Of a stretch of 64,000 bases of DNA, positions 16,913 to 26,429 are shown piece after piece (positions within the stretch are counted from its first letter, which is position 1; each line of letters opens with the position of its first letter). The notes beneath the pieces were generated by a model, which searched no databases, was not told where the DNA came from, and worked only from the letters and a program-made list of their open reading frames with translations. This DNA comes from Caballeronia temeraria (GTDB taxonomy: Bacteria > Pseudomonadota > Gammaproteobacteria > Burkholderiales > Burkholderiaceae). The position numbers and the translations under genes are program-made. The stretch is taken from contig NZ_FCOI02000004.1 of NCBI RefSeq assembly GCF_001544795.2, forward strand, positions 391,412 to 455,411, given 5' to 3'.

Positions 16913-17956
16913 ATGAATCGCGACCCATCCCAAAGTTCGCTCGAAGCCGCTTTCCTCCGGCATGAAGACTCGCTCGCGCCGCCCGAACGCGCGCTCGGCG
17001 AGGACGATCACGCCGTCTATCGCACGCTGCTCGAATCGACCAAGGCGATTCCCTGGAAGATCGACTGGGCCACGATGGAATTCGCCTACATCGGTCCTCA
17101 GATCGAGGCGCTGCTCGGCTGGGCGCCGTCGTCGTGGAAGACGGTGAACGACTGGGCCGAGCGCATGCATCCGGAGGACCGCGAGGCGGTAGTCAACTTC
17201 TGCGTCTCGCAATCGCAGGCGGGCACCGATCACGAAGCCGATTACCGCGCGCTCACCCGCGACGGCGGCTACGTCTGGCTGCGCGATGTCGTGCATGTCG
17301 AGCGTAACGAGAAAGGCGAGGTCGAGGCGCTCATCGGCTTCATGTTCGATATCAGCGAACGCAAGCGCACCGAGGAAAAGCTCGCGCAGATGCAGCGGGA
17401 ACTCGAGCGCCTGTCGTTCAGCGACAGCCTGACGGGCGTCGGCAACCGCCGCCGTTTCGACGACGTGATGGCGCGCGAATGGCACGCCGCCAGCGAATCG
17501 GGCAAGCCGCTGTCGCTCGTGATGATCGATATCGACTTCTTCAAGTCGTACAACGATTACTACGGCCACGTTCAGGGCGACGAATGTCTGAAGCGCATCG
17601 CGCGCGTGCTCGGCGAGGCGGCGGGTCCGCAACACTTTCTCGGGCGCTTCGGCGGCGAGGAATTCGCGCTGATTCTCGCCGATACCGACGCCGAAGCCGC
17701 GATGCGCATCGCCGAACGTTGCCGCGCGCTGATCGCCGACGAAGCGATTCCCCACGTGCGCTCGCCGCACGATCAACAGGTGACGGCGAGCTTCGGCGTA
17801 GGCACCGTCGTGCCGGGCGAGCGCCTCGACGTGACGACGTTCATCAATCTGACCGACGCGCAGTTGTATCAGGCGAAGGACAACGGCCGCAACCGCATCG
17901 CGGCCGTGGATCGCGCGGGCATGCGCGGCGAGGCGTTCAAGGCCCAGACGCGCTGA
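16913..17956 (+). CDS. PAS-GGDEF diguanylate cyclase
   Basis: This is a 347-residue signalling protein. A PAS/PAC domain spans roughly residues 35-165 (KIDWATMEFAYIGPQIEALLGW through ALIGFMFDISERKRTEEKL). A short coiled linker follows, then a GGDEF domain: DSLTGVGNRRRFDDVMARE, MIDIDFFKSYNDYYGH, and the active-site signature RFGGEEFALILAD. GGEEF is a competent active site, so it should convert two GTP to cyclic di-GMP. An RxxD inhibitory site is not seen in the usual place. ATG 16913 is preferred over TTG 16865. There is no membrane segment, so it is cytoplasmic and senses through PAS. It stands alone, 3 bp from a convergent SDR gene. Confidence 0.92.
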   Translation: MNRDPSQSSLEAAFLRHEDSLAPPERALGEDDHAVYRTLLESTKAIPWKIDWATMEFAYIGPQIEALLGWAPSSWKTVNDWAERMHPEDREAVVNFCVSQSQAGTDHEADYRALTRDGGYVWLRDVVHVERNEKGEVEALIGFMFDISERKRTEEKLAQMQRELERLSFSDSLTGVGNRRRFDDVMAREWHAASESGKPLSLVMIDIDFFKSYNDYYGHVQGDECLKRIARVLGEAAGPQHFLGRFGGEEFALILADTDAEAAMRIAERCRALIADEAIPHVRSPHDQQVTASFGVGTVVPGERLDVTTFINLTDAQLYQAKDNGRNRIAAVDRAGMRGEAFKAQTR

Positions 17957-17959
17957 TCG

Positions 17960-18661
17960 TCAGACGCGGCCCGTCACCGGAATCGCCGCGCCCGTGATGC
18001 ATTGCGCATCCGGCGACAGCAGGAACGCGATCACCGCGCCGAGCGCGTCCGGGGGCACCCAGCGCGAGAAATCGGCGGTGGGCATGTCGCGGCGGTTCGG
18101 CGCGGTATCGATGATCGACGGCAACACCGCGTTCACCGTCACGCCCTTGTCCTTCAGTTCTTCGGCGAGCGCTTCGGTCAGCCGCAGCAGCGCGGCCTTC
18201 GATGCCGCGTAAGCGCCCATGCCCGTTCCCGCTTTCATCGCCGCAAGCGCACCGATATTGACGATGCGCCCGCCTTCCTTCGCGCTCAAGTGCGCGAGCG
18301 CCGCCTTCGACGCGTTCAGCGCGGTTTTCACGTTGACGTCGAACATGGACTGCCAGGCGTCGACGCTGCCGTCCGCGATCGTTTCCCACGTGAATGCGCC
18401 GGCCACGTTCACGAGCGCATCGAGTCCGCCGGTCTGCCCGACGATCGTATCGATGGCCTTTTGCGCCGAGTTCGCATCCGTCAGATCGATGCCGGTCACG
18501 AAGCACGCATCGTCGAGCGGCGCAGGCAATGCTTCCGATGCCGCGCCGTGGCCGATCATCGCCACGCGCGCGCCGCGCCCGGCGAGCACGCGCGCGGTCG
18601 CGAGTCCCAGACTGCCGAAGCCGCCCGTGATGGCGACGATCTTTCCTTCGAGGCTATCCAT
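17960..18661 (-). CDS. SDR family NAD(P)-dependent oxidoreductase
   Basis: This 233-residue classical short-chain dehydrogenase has the glycine-rich cofactor motif TGGFGSLG near residue 12, the NVAG motif, and a catalytic YAASK (Y, K) preceded by a glycine/alanine-rich strand in place of the usual serine (VNIGALAAMKAG). The catalytic serine is therefore uncertain: the typical S about 13 residues before Y reads as A/G here. It follows the MFS gene at 18730 by 68 bp in the same direction, so the two are likely co-transcribed. The substrate is unknown. Confidence 0.88.
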   Translation of the reverse strand: MDSLEGKIVAITGGFGSLGLATARVLAGRGARVAMIGHGAASEALPAPLDDACFVTGIDLTDANSAQKAIDTIVGQTGGLDALVNVAGAFTWETIADGSVDAWQSMFDVNVKTALNASKAALAHLSAKEGGRIVNIGALAAMKAGTGMGAYAASKAALLRLTEALAEELKDKGVTVNAVLPSIIDTAPNRRDMPTADFSRWVPPDALGAVIAFLLSPDAQCITGAAIPVTGRV

Positions 18662-18729
18662 TGCGTTGTCGCTCCGTTCGATGACGTCAGCTCAAGCATA
18701 GGACGGAACGCGGCGCGCATCCGCCTGCT

Positions 18730-20280
18730 TTATTCAGCCAACGCCTCGCCCGATGCCTTCGCGCCGCCTTCGACCGCGCCGCGGCCCGCGAGCAGCCAGA
18801 CCGCCGCCGCGATCGTCAGCGCGCACAAACCCGCGACGCCGAGCGCAGCGCCGAAGCCGCTCGCGAAGCTCTCGCGCGCGATTCCCACGATCGCCGCGCC
18901 TTGCGCGCCGGACAGGCGCTCGCCCGCATGCGCGAGATCGCCCGCGAGCAGGCGCGAGAGAAACGACGCGTCGAGTACGTTCGCGGCATCGGCGAGACTG
19001 GAAGCGCGGGCATCGAGCGCGGCATGCGTGCGCGTCGCGAGCACGGCGCCCAGCACACCGACCGATGTGACGATCGCGGTGAAACGCGTCGTCGTGCTGA
19101 TCCCCGATGCCATGCCGGTGCGATTCGCCGGCACGCACGCCATGATCGCCTTTTGCGTGTCGCCGTTGAGCACGCCCGCGCCGAGGCCCGTGACGATCAT
19201 GCCCGCCGCGATCAGCGCGTAATTCGCCGTGCCCGCGAAGAGCGCCGTCAGCAGATTCCCCACGCCGATGGTCGCAAGACCGAGCGTCAGCAGCGTCATG
19301 CCGGGCACGCGCCTGCCGAGCGACGCGCCGATGCGCGGCCCCACGACCATCGCGATCGCGAACGGCAGCATCCCGATGCCCGCGCGCACCGCCGGCAGGC
19401 CGAACGCGTTTTGCAGATAGAGCGGCAGGAACGTCATCATGACTTGCGCGCAGGCGGCGTAGCCGAACATCGCGAGCACGGCGGCGACGAAGCGCGGTTG
19501 GCGAAAGAGCGCGAGATCGATCATCGCGTGCTCGCGCGAACGCTGCACCCGCACGAACGCGATGAAAAGTACCGCGCACGCGCCGAGCCGCGCGACGGTG
19601 CGCCAGTCGGTCCAGCCGCTGGCTTGCGCGTCGATCAGCGCCCAGACGCCGAGCGCGAGCGCGGCGGCGAAGAGCGCGCTGCCCGCGAGATCGAGCGATC
19701 CGGCGTCGGGGTTGCGCGACTCGCGCATGCCGCGCCAGGCGCACGCGGCGAGCACCGCGCAGATCGGCAGATTCATCAGAAAGATCCAGCGCCAGCCGGC
19801 CCATTGCGTGATGACGCCGCCCACGAGCGGCGCGATCGTCGTCGAGACGCCCATGCACGTGCCCCACACCGCCCACGCGCGGGCGCGCGCCGCGCCTTCG
19901 TGGAACGTGTTCGCGATGATCGCGAGCGCCGATGTGAGCAGCATCGCCGCGCCGACGCCCTTCGCCGCGCGCGCCAAGTTCAGCGCCAGCGCCGACGGCG
20001 CGAGCCCGCAACCGAGCGACGCGAGGAAGAACGCCGCGAGCCCCGCGATCAGCATCTTCTTGCGGCCGACGCGATCGGCGAGCGCGCCCGCGGGCAGCAG
20101 ACACGCGGCGAACGCGACCATGTACGCGCTCACGACCCATTCGACATCGGCGAAACCGGCGTGAAAGTCGCGCGCGATGGACGGCAGCGCGACCGCGACG
20201 ACGTTCGTATCGAGCGTGATGAGCGCGCACGTCGCGGATGCGGTGAGCAGGACAAAGCGGCTTTCGGATGTGTTCGACAT
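18730..20280 (-). CDS. MFS transporter, DHA2 (EmrB/QacA) family
   Basis: This is a 516-residue exporter with 14 predicted membrane helices. The DHA2 hallmark motif LDTNVVAVALPSIARDF lies in TM1 and ADRVGRKKMLIAGLAAF (motif A) between TM2 and TM3; the antiporter motif C-like GVGAAMLLTSAL follows. DHA2 members expel drugs or dyes using the proton gradient. It is divergent from the LysR gene at 20387 across a 106-bp gap and followed by an SDR gene. The arrangement looks like an inducible efflux/modification unit under that LysR protein. The substrate is not predictable from the sequence. Confidence 0.9.
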   Translation of the reverse strand: MSNTSESRFVLLTASATCALITLDTNVVAVALPSIARDFHAGFADVEWVVSAYMVAFAACLLPAGALADRVGRKKMLIAGLAAFFLASLGCGLAPSALALNLARAAKGVGAAMLLTSALAIIANTFHEGAARARAWAVWGTCMGVSTTIAPLVGGVITQWAGWRWIFLMNLPICAVLAACAWRGMRESRNPDAGSLDLAGSALFAAALALGVWALIDAQASGWTDWRTVARLGACAVLFIAFVRVQRSREHAMIDLALFRQPRFVAAVLAMFGYAACAQVMMTFLPLYLQNAFGLPAVRAGIGMLPFAIAMVVGPRIGASLGRRVPGMTLLTLGLATIGVGNLLTALFAGTANYALIAAGMIVTGLGAGVLNGDTQKAIMACVPANRTGMASGISTTTRFTAIVTSVGVLGAVLATRTHAALDARASSLADAANVLDASFLSRLLAGDLAHAGERLSGAQGAAIVGIARESFASGFGAALGVAGLCALTIAAAVWLLAGRGAVEGGAKASGEALAE

Positions 20281-20386
20281 ATCGATGCGCGGAAAAGACG
20301 GAACGGTCTCCCGATGCTAGTGGCGCTCGTCTTGCCTGTCATTGGCATAGAATTGCGGAATAATTATCGAATTCGTAAATACGGAA

Positions 20387-21256
20387 ATGCCCGTCGAACT
20401 CCGTCACGTGCGCTGTTTTCTGAGCGTCGCACGGCATCTGCACTTCGCGCGCGCGGCCGAAGAACTCGGCATCGCGCCGCCCGCGCTCACCAGGCAGATT
20501 CAGGAAGCCGAACGGCTGCTCGGCGTGCGGCTGTTTCATCGGACGAAGCGTTCGGTCGCGTTGACGGCGGCGGGCGAGGCTTATCTGACCGAGGCCGTCG
20601 GCGCGCTCGATCATCTCGCGCGCGGTGCGGAGCGCGCGGCGCTGGCCGAACGCGGGGAGCTCGGGAAGATCGTCATCGGGTATGTCGGGTCGGCGGTGTA
20701 TTCCGGCGTGCTTCAGGCGACGGTGCGCGGCTTTCGGGCGCGCTATCCGCAAGTCGAGATCGGCATCGAGGAAATCGTGATGCGCGAAGCCGGCGCGCTG
20801 TTGATGGAAGGCCGCATCGATATCGCATATGTGCGTCCGCCCGTGCCGTCTCCGGATGGCGTCGAGGCGCGCACCGTGCATCGCGATGAATTCATCGTCG
20901 CGCTGCCCGCCGATTCTCCGCTGGCGGCGTCGCGCGTCATCACGCCGGCGCAGTTGCGCGATCAGTCCTTCGTCGTGCCCGAGCAGGAATCCGGCACGCT
21001 CGAAGTGGCGCGGCGCGGGCGCTTCAAGGCGCGGGTCGTCGCGCAGCCGGGCACGCTCTCGGATGTGCTCGCGCATGTGTCGCTCGGCGGCGATGTCGCC
21101 GTCGTGCCGCGTTCGCTCGCGCAATGCGTGACGGTGCCGGGCGTCGAGTATCGGGAGATCGCGGGGAAAGCGGTGCCGTCGGAAGTGGCGATGGTGTATC
21201 GCCGGTTCGAGCGCGCGGCGGCGGTCAAGGCGTATCTGGATTTCGCGGCTTCATGA
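20387..21256 (+). CDS. LysR-type transcriptional regulator
   Basis: This is a complete 289-residue LysR regulator. The N-terminal helix-turn-helix reads VELRHVRCFLSVARHLHFARAAEELG and then PALTRQIQEAERLLGVRLF. The effector domain contains GKIVIGYVGSAVYSGVL and later DIAYVRPPVPSPDG. It is divergent from the DHA2 exporter and most likely its activator or repressor. The intergenic DNA holds an AT-rich stretch near 20355-20380 suited to a LysR box. Its last 6 bases overlap the convergent gene at 21251. Confidence 0.93.
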   Translation: MPVELRHVRCFLSVARHLHFARAAEELGIAPPALTRQIQEAERLLGVRLFHRTKRSVALTAAGEAYLTEAVGALDHLARGAERAALAERGELGKIVIGYVGSAVYSGVLQATVRGFRARYPQVEIGIEEIVMREAGALLMEGRIDIAYVRPPVPSPDGVEARTVHRDEFIVALPADSPLAASRVITPAQLRDQSFVVPEQESGTLEVARRGRFKARVVAQPGTLSDVLAHVSLGGDVAVVPRSLAQCVTVPGVEYREIAGKAVPSEVAMVYRRFERAAAVKAYLDFAAS

Positions 21257-22459
21257 CCGAAGCGCGGATCGCGCGATCGGCTCGAATCCCGCGCGATGCG
21301 CTCTCGCAAGCGCCGATGCCTTGTCGCGCAGCGCCGCGCGGCCCATCGACAAGGCTTCGCGCATCGCCACGTGCAGTTCTCCGATGGACACCACGCCCGG
21401 CGCACCCGCGATTTCCCATGTCGATGCATACGCGCGCTGCTTCGCGGCATCCGCGTGCTGGAAATTCACACGCGGCAAGCCGTACGCCATCGCGATGATC
21501 CGGCCGTGCAGGCTGCTGCCCGCGAAGCCCGCGCTCCTCGCGATCAGCGCGCAGATATCCCAGACGTCGAGCGACTCGACGATCCGCACGCCAGCGTGAC
21601 GCATGCGCGCCGCGAGACGCCGATAAACCGCGATGTCGTCGTGCCACGGCGCGGCGCCCGCGCGAAAGAGCGCGATGCCCAGGCCGGTCCATTGCCCGAT
21701 CAGATCCAGCTGATGCGCGACGTGCGCGAGCGTCGCGTCATCGCCGAAATCCGCGCTGAACTGAACCGCCAGATAGCCGTGCGGAAACGCGCGGCGCGTG
21801 TCGGGGCGCTCGCGGATGCGCGCATCGAACAGTTCGGCGACCATCGATGCCGGATCGGGCGCGAGCCGCGCATCGATGCCGGCGCGCTTCAGGATGGACT
21901 GCGTGTGCGTGTCTCTCACGCTGAGTTCATCGGCTGATCGAAGTTTGGCCAGCACTTCGGCGCGGAAGGCGTCGTCGAGGGCGTCGAGCGTCGCGCCGCC
22001 GATCGCGTTGAAGCAGATCGACGCCGCTTGCGGAAACGTCTCGCGTCCGGCGATATAAGGCGCGAGCGCGTCGGTGCCGAGTTCGGCGCGCGCCCAGGCG
22101 TGGCGATCCGTCGCGCGCGAGCCGTATCGGGCGATGCACGCTTGCGCTTCGTCGGGCGTGGTCAGCATCACGGCGGCTTCCCACGCGTCGCACGTGAGCA
22201 ACTCGCCGCCCGCGTGAATCAGGGCCACGGGTTCTTCGCGCCAGCGCTCGCTCATTTGCGAAATCGCGGCGATGTCATGCCCGCCGAGCGCGCGCAGGTC
22301 TCGTCGCGCGCATCCGGCGAATTGCAACTTGACCTCGGGCCGATGCTCCGCGAGCAGCGCCGCGACGACATGCGCGAACAACATGTCGCCGAAGTTGTGG
22401 CGGTCGAACGCGCCGAAGACGATGATCCGGCGCTTCGCCGACTCAGCAGCGTTAGCCAA
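21251..22459 (-). CDS. polysaccharide pyruvyl transferase family protein
   Basis: This is a 402-residue protein of the CsaB/polysaccharide pyruvyl transferase family. Recognisable features are the start IIVFGAFDRHNFGDMLFAH, the central SVRDTHTQSILKRAGID and DPASMVAEL, and the C-terminal SLHGRIIAMAYGLPRV typical of this fold. Members move pyruvate from phosphoenolpyruvate onto sugar residues of surface polymers. The start is TTG 22459 with AGGTGG just ahead; no ATG or GTG lies between it and the upstream in-frame stop. No other glycan genes are nearby, so the acceptor sugar is unknown. Confidence 0.82.
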   Translation of the reverse strand: MANAAESAKRRIIVFGAFDRHNFGDMLFAHVVAALLAEHRPEVKLQFAGCARRDLRALGGHDIAAISQMSERWREEPVALIHAGGELLTCDAWEAAVMLTTPDEAQACIARYGSRATDRHAWARAELGTDALAPYIAGRETFPQAASICFNAIGGATLDALDDAFRAEVLAKLRSADELSVRDTHTQSILKRAGIDARLAPDPASMVAELFDARIRERPDTRRAFPHGYLAVQFSADFGDDATLAHVAHQLDLIGQWTGLGIALFRAGAAPWHDDIAVYRRLAARMRHAGVRIVESLDVWDICALIARSAGFAGSSLHGRIIAMAYGLPRVNFQHADAAKQRAYASTWEIAGAPGVVSIGELHVAMREALSMGRAALRDKASALARAHRAGFEPIARSALRS

Positions 22460-22617
22460 ACGGCCACCTGTTCGCGCGACGCGTCATCCGGCAGCATGGA
22501 CGGGTCCTTCGTAAGGAACCCTCAAATTCTGAATTTGGAGTCGAACACATGTTGAGCTTGCACACCGTGAATGGCGTTCTGTTAAAGTACACTCCAGCGT
22601 ACACACGGAAACCCGTC

Positions 22618-22854
22618 ATGCCCATCACCCGAATTTTCCGCAACGGCAACTCGCAAGCGATCCGCATTCCCGCCGAACTCGCGTACCCCGACACGGAAAC
22701 CGAAGTCGAAATAGAACGCGTAGGCGACGAGCTTCGTATCCATCCGGTGCGTCGTTCGCTTGCCGGCGCGCTCGAACGCTTCAAGCGCTTCGACTCCGAT
22801 TTCATGGCGTCCGGCCGCAACGAGCCGCAACAAGACGACCGGGAGTTCTTCTGA
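22618..22854 (+). CDS. vapB: VapB-type antitoxin (AbrB/MazE fold)
   Basis: This 78-residue antitoxin opens with the swapped-hairpin DNA-binding motif ITRIFRNGNSQAIRIPAELA and ends in an acidic tail that would wrap the toxin (ASGRNEPQQDDREFF). The frame is open to 22549, but ATG 22618 starts exactly where the conserved motif begins. It overlaps the toxin start (TGATG at 22852-22856). Such antitoxins bind and neutralise the PIN toxin and repress their own promoter together with it. Two direct GTACAC repeats lie at about 22587-22604 just ahead of the gene and may be the operator. Confidence 0.9.
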   Translation: MPITRIFRNGNSQAIRIPAELAYPDTETEVEIERVGDELRIHPVRRSLAGALERFKRFDSDFMASGRNEPQQDDREFF

Positions 22855-23261
22855 TGCCGCGTTATCTGCTCGACACGAACATGTGCATTTATCTGATGAA
22901 GCATCAGCCCGAGCAGGTGGCGCGGCGCTTCGCGCAATGCTACGTCGGCGACGTCGTCATGTCTTCGATCACCTACGCCGAACTGCAATTCGGCGTCGCG
23001 ACGAGCGCGAGCCCCGCGCGCGAGCGTGTCAATCTGGCGTCGCTCGTCGAGCTGATCGAGGTCGCGCCGTTCGGCGAAGATGCCGCCGCCGCGTATGGCC
23101 CGATCAGACACGCGTCGCGAGAACGGAACCGAGGCGCGCTCGACAAGCTGATCGCCGCGCACGCGGTCGCGCTGGGCGTGCCGATCGTCACGAACAACGT
23201 CAAGGACTTCGAACACTACCCCGGCGTGACCGTCGAAAACTGGCTCGAAGACAAAGCGTGA
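22854..23261 (+). CDS. vapC: VapC-type PIN-domain ribonuclease toxin
   Basis: This 135-residue PIN-domain toxin has the four acidic metal ligands in their usual places: LLDTNMCIYLM (D near residue 7), ITYAELQFG (E), a central GALDKLIAAHAVALG (D), and IVTNNVKDFEHYPGV (D). The ATG overlaps the antitoxin stop. VapC toxins cleave particular RNAs, often initiator tRNA or 23S rRNA, when freed from VapB. The pair looks intact and functional. Confidence 0.93.
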   Translation: MPRYLLDTNMCIYLMKHQPEQVARRFAQCYVGDVVMSSITYAELQFGVATSASPARERVNLASLVELIEVAPFGEDAAAAYGPIRHASRERNRGALDKLIAAHAVALGVPIVTNNVKDFEHYPGVTVENWLEDKA

Positions 23262-23337
23262 CGCCGCAACTCGCTCTCACGATGCGCTAACTCTGCCCCA
23301 TCAGACTTCCCTCACACGCCGCACGCGGGAGGGAAAG

Positions 23338-23553
23338 ATGAAGATCGAACCGACGCACATCGTCGCCGCATGGCTGATCGCGGCGGACGCGAAGAACGAT
23401 GCATCGACCGAAGAAAGGACCGTCGACACGGCCGCCTCTTTCGAACCGATGCGCTACGAAGAACGGGCGCTCGAATCGCGCCCGGATTCACGTCAGGCCG
23501 TCACGCGCGTGATCCCGCCGCTCGACAGCAGACGCACGCGCTGGCCCGCATAG
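23338..23553 (+). CDS. possible small protein of unknown function
   Basis: This 71-residue open frame begins MKIEPTHIVAAWLIAADAKN, with a strong ribosome binding site (GGGAGGGAAAG) directly before ATG 23338. Its last 60 bp overlap the convergent lipoprotein gene at 23493, which weakens the case. The residues after 45 look like a frame driven by the opposite gene. The ribosome binding site sits inside a hairpin with the CTTCCCTC upstream, which may hinder translation or act as the terminator of vapBC. I cannot say what it does. Confidence 0.3.
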   Translation: MKIEPTHIVAAWLIAADAKNDASTEERTVDTAASFEPMRYEERALESRPDSRQAVTRVIPPLDSRRTRWPA

Positions 23554-23969
23554 AACATCTGGCCATCGGCGGCCTGCGTGATCGCGCGCAGATCGCCGTT
23601 GTCGAGACGCACGGTGATTTCGAGGCCCTTCTGCCGTTCGAGATGATCCTGAACCTGATCGCCCGCTACCGCGCCCGCGATTCCGCCGATCACACCGGCA
23701 AGCAAGGAGCCGTGCCCTTCTCCGACGGCGCTGCCCGCGACCGCGCCGAGCAGGCCACCGCCGATCGCGCCGAACGGAGCCGGGTGGCCGTCGTTGTTCT
23801 CGATCGTCACGCCGCGCACGCTTTCGACCGTCGCCATGCGCACGGTTTCTTCGTGCTGCGTCTGCATGCTGTCGTAGACGTCGGCGGAACTGCCCATCGA
23901 CGCGCAACCGCTCATGCCGAGCGTGCAGGCAACGGCCAATGCGCATACGGCGATGGTCGACTTGTTCAT
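23493..23969 (-). CDS. glycine-zipper 2TM lipoprotein
   Basis: This is a 158-residue protein. ATG 23969 is preferred over the longer frame (to 24047) because AGGAGCAAG lies ahead of it and it opens a lipoprotein signal peptide (STIAVCALAVACTLGMSGCA, lipobox MSGC). The mature part contains a glycine-zipper region (FGAIGGGLLGAVAGSAVGEG, GVIGGIAGAVAGDQVQ) typical of outer-membrane 2TM lipoproteins of the SlyB/Pcp type, then a small beta-rich tail. It probably strengthens or links the outer envelope. Confidence 0.87.
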   Translation of the reverse strand: MNKSTIAVCALAVACTLGMSGCASMGSSADVYDSMQTQHEETVRMATVESVRGVTIENNDGHPAPFGAIGGGLLGAVAGSAVGEGHGSLLAGVIGGIAGAVAGDQVQDHLERQKGLEITVRLDNGDLRAITQAADGQMFYAGQRVRLLSSGGITRVTA

Positions 23970-24151
23970 GTTCTTGCTCCTCAGGTCGGACGATTGTCTT
24001 GTTGGGCCCGGCTCGCGTTTCGTGTATCGCGATGCCATGAGACGCATCGTAAAGAGGCTGAATGAGCGCCGAATGAGGGGGCGCGGCGCGCTTGACCTGC
24101 ATGAATGAAGCGCTTATACAGATCACTCACCGCTCGTGACCGGAGTCCCGA

Positions 24152-24910
24152 ATGACAAGAAACGCGATTTCCATCGTGGTTTGCGCCATCGCTCTCGCTG
24201 CGTGTTCAACCGGTGGCCCCGGCAGCGCGCCGCCGCCCGGCACCGTCACCACGACCCTGCCTTCGGGCGGCGTCTACAAAGGCACGCTCAACGGCAGCTC
24301 GGCCGAAGCCACGCTTCTCATGCTCTTCGACGGCACCGCCTATCTGTTCTACGGAGGCACGGGCGGCACGGGACTCGCGGGCGTCGCGGTCGCGAAGAAC
24401 GGCGCGCAGTCGAGCGACGGCCGCTTCGCCAGCGATTCCGCGTTCGACTATCGGATCGGCAAGGCGCCTGCATCGGCGGCTGTGTTCAGCGTGAATTTCG
24501 CGCATGCGCCCGCGGTCGACGGAACCGTCGCGAACAAGGACGGCAGCGCCGGTCTCGCGTTCTCCGGCAGCGCCGCACCGATGCTCGACATCGCGCCGAC
24601 CCGCCCCAACGCGGGCGGCCTTTACAACGGACGCGGCATGGCGCTCGGCGGAACGACGCAGACGCACATCACGCTCGCCGGCGACGGCTATCTCGCCGGC
24701 ACGACGACATCCGGCTGCATCTTCAAGGGCACGGCGGCGCCGCACGAAGGCGCGAACGCCTACGACGTCTCGGTGACCTTCGGCCCCGCGCCCTGCCCGC
24801 TTCCCGACAAAACCGTGACCGGTAACGCGGTGCTCGACGGCGCGCGCTTGCTCGTCGCCCTGCCGAGCCCGGACCGTTCGGATGTCTTTCTTTTCGATGG
24901 CCGGAAATAG
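24152..24910 (+). CDS. putative exported lipoprotein of unknown function
   Basis: This 252-residue protein starts MTRNAISIVVCAIALAACST, a lipoprotein signal with lipobox LAAC (C about residue 18). The mature part is rich in glycine, alanine and threonine and shows two similar beta-sheet-like halves (SGGVYKGTLNGSSAEATLLM and RPNAGGLYNGRGMALGGTTQ), suggesting an internal duplication of a roughly 100-residue beta unit. I do not recognise the family. It is flanked by unrelated genes. Confidence 0.72.
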   Translation: MTRNAISIVVCAIALAACSTGGPGSAPPPGTVTTTLPSGGVYKGTLNGSSAEATLLMLFDGTAYLFYGGTGGTGLAGVAVAKNGAQSSDGRFASDSAFDYRIGKAPASAAVFSVNFAHAPAVDGTVANKDGSAGLAFSGSAAPMLDIAPTRPNAGGLYNGRGMALGGTTQTHITLAGDGYLAGTTTSGCIFKGTAAPHEGANAYDVSVTFGPAPCPLPDKTVTGNAVLDGARLLVALPSPDRSDVFLFDGRK

Positions 24911-25160
24911 ATGCCGCATGCGGCCGCGCGGCGCTGCGAAAATTAGTCATCCATTGCTTACATAAGCGTTTTCTATCCTAAGATTCTTTCACTGCAGGCA
25001 GCGTCGTGGCGTTGGCGTCGGTTGCTTTCCTGGCTGTGCGCTTCGGCGAAAGTAGTCGTGTGTTGTTCAGTGCAATTTCCGAGAGCAGTCTTGTTTGCAT
25101 GGGTTCGGACGACGGCGACCGCACGCCCGATCCGGCCGACAACAACAGGAGACAACCTAG

Positions 25161-26429
25161 ATGAACGCAACGCTCAAGCTTTTGCCGTTGGCAGCCAGTG
25201 CGATGTTCGCCTGCCTGCCGTATGCGAACGCCGCGCAGGACAATGTCAGCACGCTTTCGAATTTCCGTCAGACCGGCAACGCCACGCCGCCGGAGACCAT
25301 CCCGCAAACCGGCCAGACCGCCGACGCGCTGCGCAAGAATCTCAGCGAGATCAAGCTGCCGCCGGGCTTCAAGATCGAGTTGTATGCGGTGGTGCCCGAA
25401 GCGCGCGCCATGACGATCGAGCCGTCGACGGGCGTCGTGTTCGTCGGCACCCGCAAGAATCGCGTGTGGCAGGTGACGGACCGGACCAAGCAGCGCGTCG
25501 CGAGCGATGTGGTGCAGTTCGCGTCATCGGTGCCGTTCAAGGTGCCCAACGGCGTGTGCTTCTCGCCGGACGGCGTGCTCTACGTGGTCGAGCAGAATCG
25601 CGTGCTCGGCTTTCCGGCGGCGCAGTTTTTCGGCGAAGGCGGCCCGGACGTCGCGGCGGCGGTCGTCGTGCCGCAGGGCAAGCTGATTCCGACGCAGTTC
25701 GAAAGCTTCAATCACGGCGCGCGCTACTGCCGCATCGGGCCGGACAAAAAGTTGTACATCGCGCTCGGCCAGCCGTGGAACGTGCCGCCGAAGGACAAAC
25801 TCGCCGAGCTCGACAAAAACGGGCTCGCCGGCATTATCCGGCTGGATCAGGACGGCAAGAATCGCGAAGTCTATGCGCATGGCGTGCGCAACTCGGTCGG
25901 TCTGGATTTCAATCCGAAAGACAAGACGCTCTGGTTCACGGATAACCAGGTCGACGGCATGGGCGACGACATTCCGCCCGGCGAGCTGAATCACGCGACG
26001 AAGGGCGGCGAGAACTTCGGCTTCCCGTGGTACGGCGGCGGCAAGGTGCGCACGGTCGAGTACAAGGACCAGAATCCGCCTGCGGGCGTCGTGTTCCCGC
26101 AGGTCGAGTTCGCCGCGCACGCCGCCGATCTCGGCATTTCGTTCTATAACGGCAAGATGTTCCCGCAGAAATATCAGGGCGGGATTTTCGATGCGGAGCA
26201 CGGCTCGTGGAACCGCACGAAGCCGATCGGCGCGCGGATCATGTTCACGCCGATCAAGGACGACGGCACGGCGGGCGAGACGGAAGTGTTCGCGGAAGGC
26301 TGGCTCACGGGCAGCGGCGAGTATATGGGCCGTCCCGTCGACGTGCAGATGCTGCAGGACGGCTCGCTGCTTGTCTCCGACGACTACGCGGGCGCGATCT
26401 ACCGCATCTCGTATACGGGGGCCAAGTGA
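25161..26429 (+). CDS. PQQ-dependent sugar/sorbosone dehydrogenase-like beta-propeller protein
   Basis: This is a 422-residue exported protein with a Sec signal peptide ([20 protein letters not shown]). The mature protein is a soluble quinoprotein glucose/sorbosone dehydrogenase-type six-bladed propeller: [50 protein letters not shown] (Y/H-x-x-R-N-P/S signature), [21 protein letters not shown], and late [16 protein letters not shown] and [12 protein letters not shown]. These proteins oxidise sugars or aldehydes using PQQ. It overlaps the cytochrome c gene (GTGA, 26426-26429), which would take the electrons. Its true substrate is unknown. Confidence 0.88.
   Translation: MNATLKLLPLAASAMFACLPYANAAQDNVSTLSNFRQTGNATPPETIPQTGQTADALRKNLSEIKLPPGFKIELYAVVPEARAMTIEPSTGVVFVGTRKNRVWQVTDRTKQRVASDVVQFASSVPFKVPNGVCFSPDGVLYVVEQNRVLGFPAAQFFGEGGPDVAAAVVVPQGKLIPTQFESFNHGARYCRIGPDKKLYIALGQPWNVPPKDKLAELDKNGLAGIIRLDQDGKNREVYAHGVRNSVGLDFNPKDKTLWFTDNQVDGMGDDIPPGELNHATKGGENFGFPWYGGGKVRTVEYKDQNPPAGVVFPQVEFAAHAADLGISFYNGKMFPQKYQGGIFDAEHGSWNRTKPIGARIMFTPIKDDGTAGETEVFAEGWLTGSGEYMGRPVDVQMLQDGSLLVSDDYAGAIYRISYTGAK

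Noticed and set aside
22587..22604. GTACAC repeats ahead of vapBC as an inverted-repeat operator
   Set aside because: They are direct, not inverted, repeats. They are mentioned only as a possible operator and not called as a separate feature.
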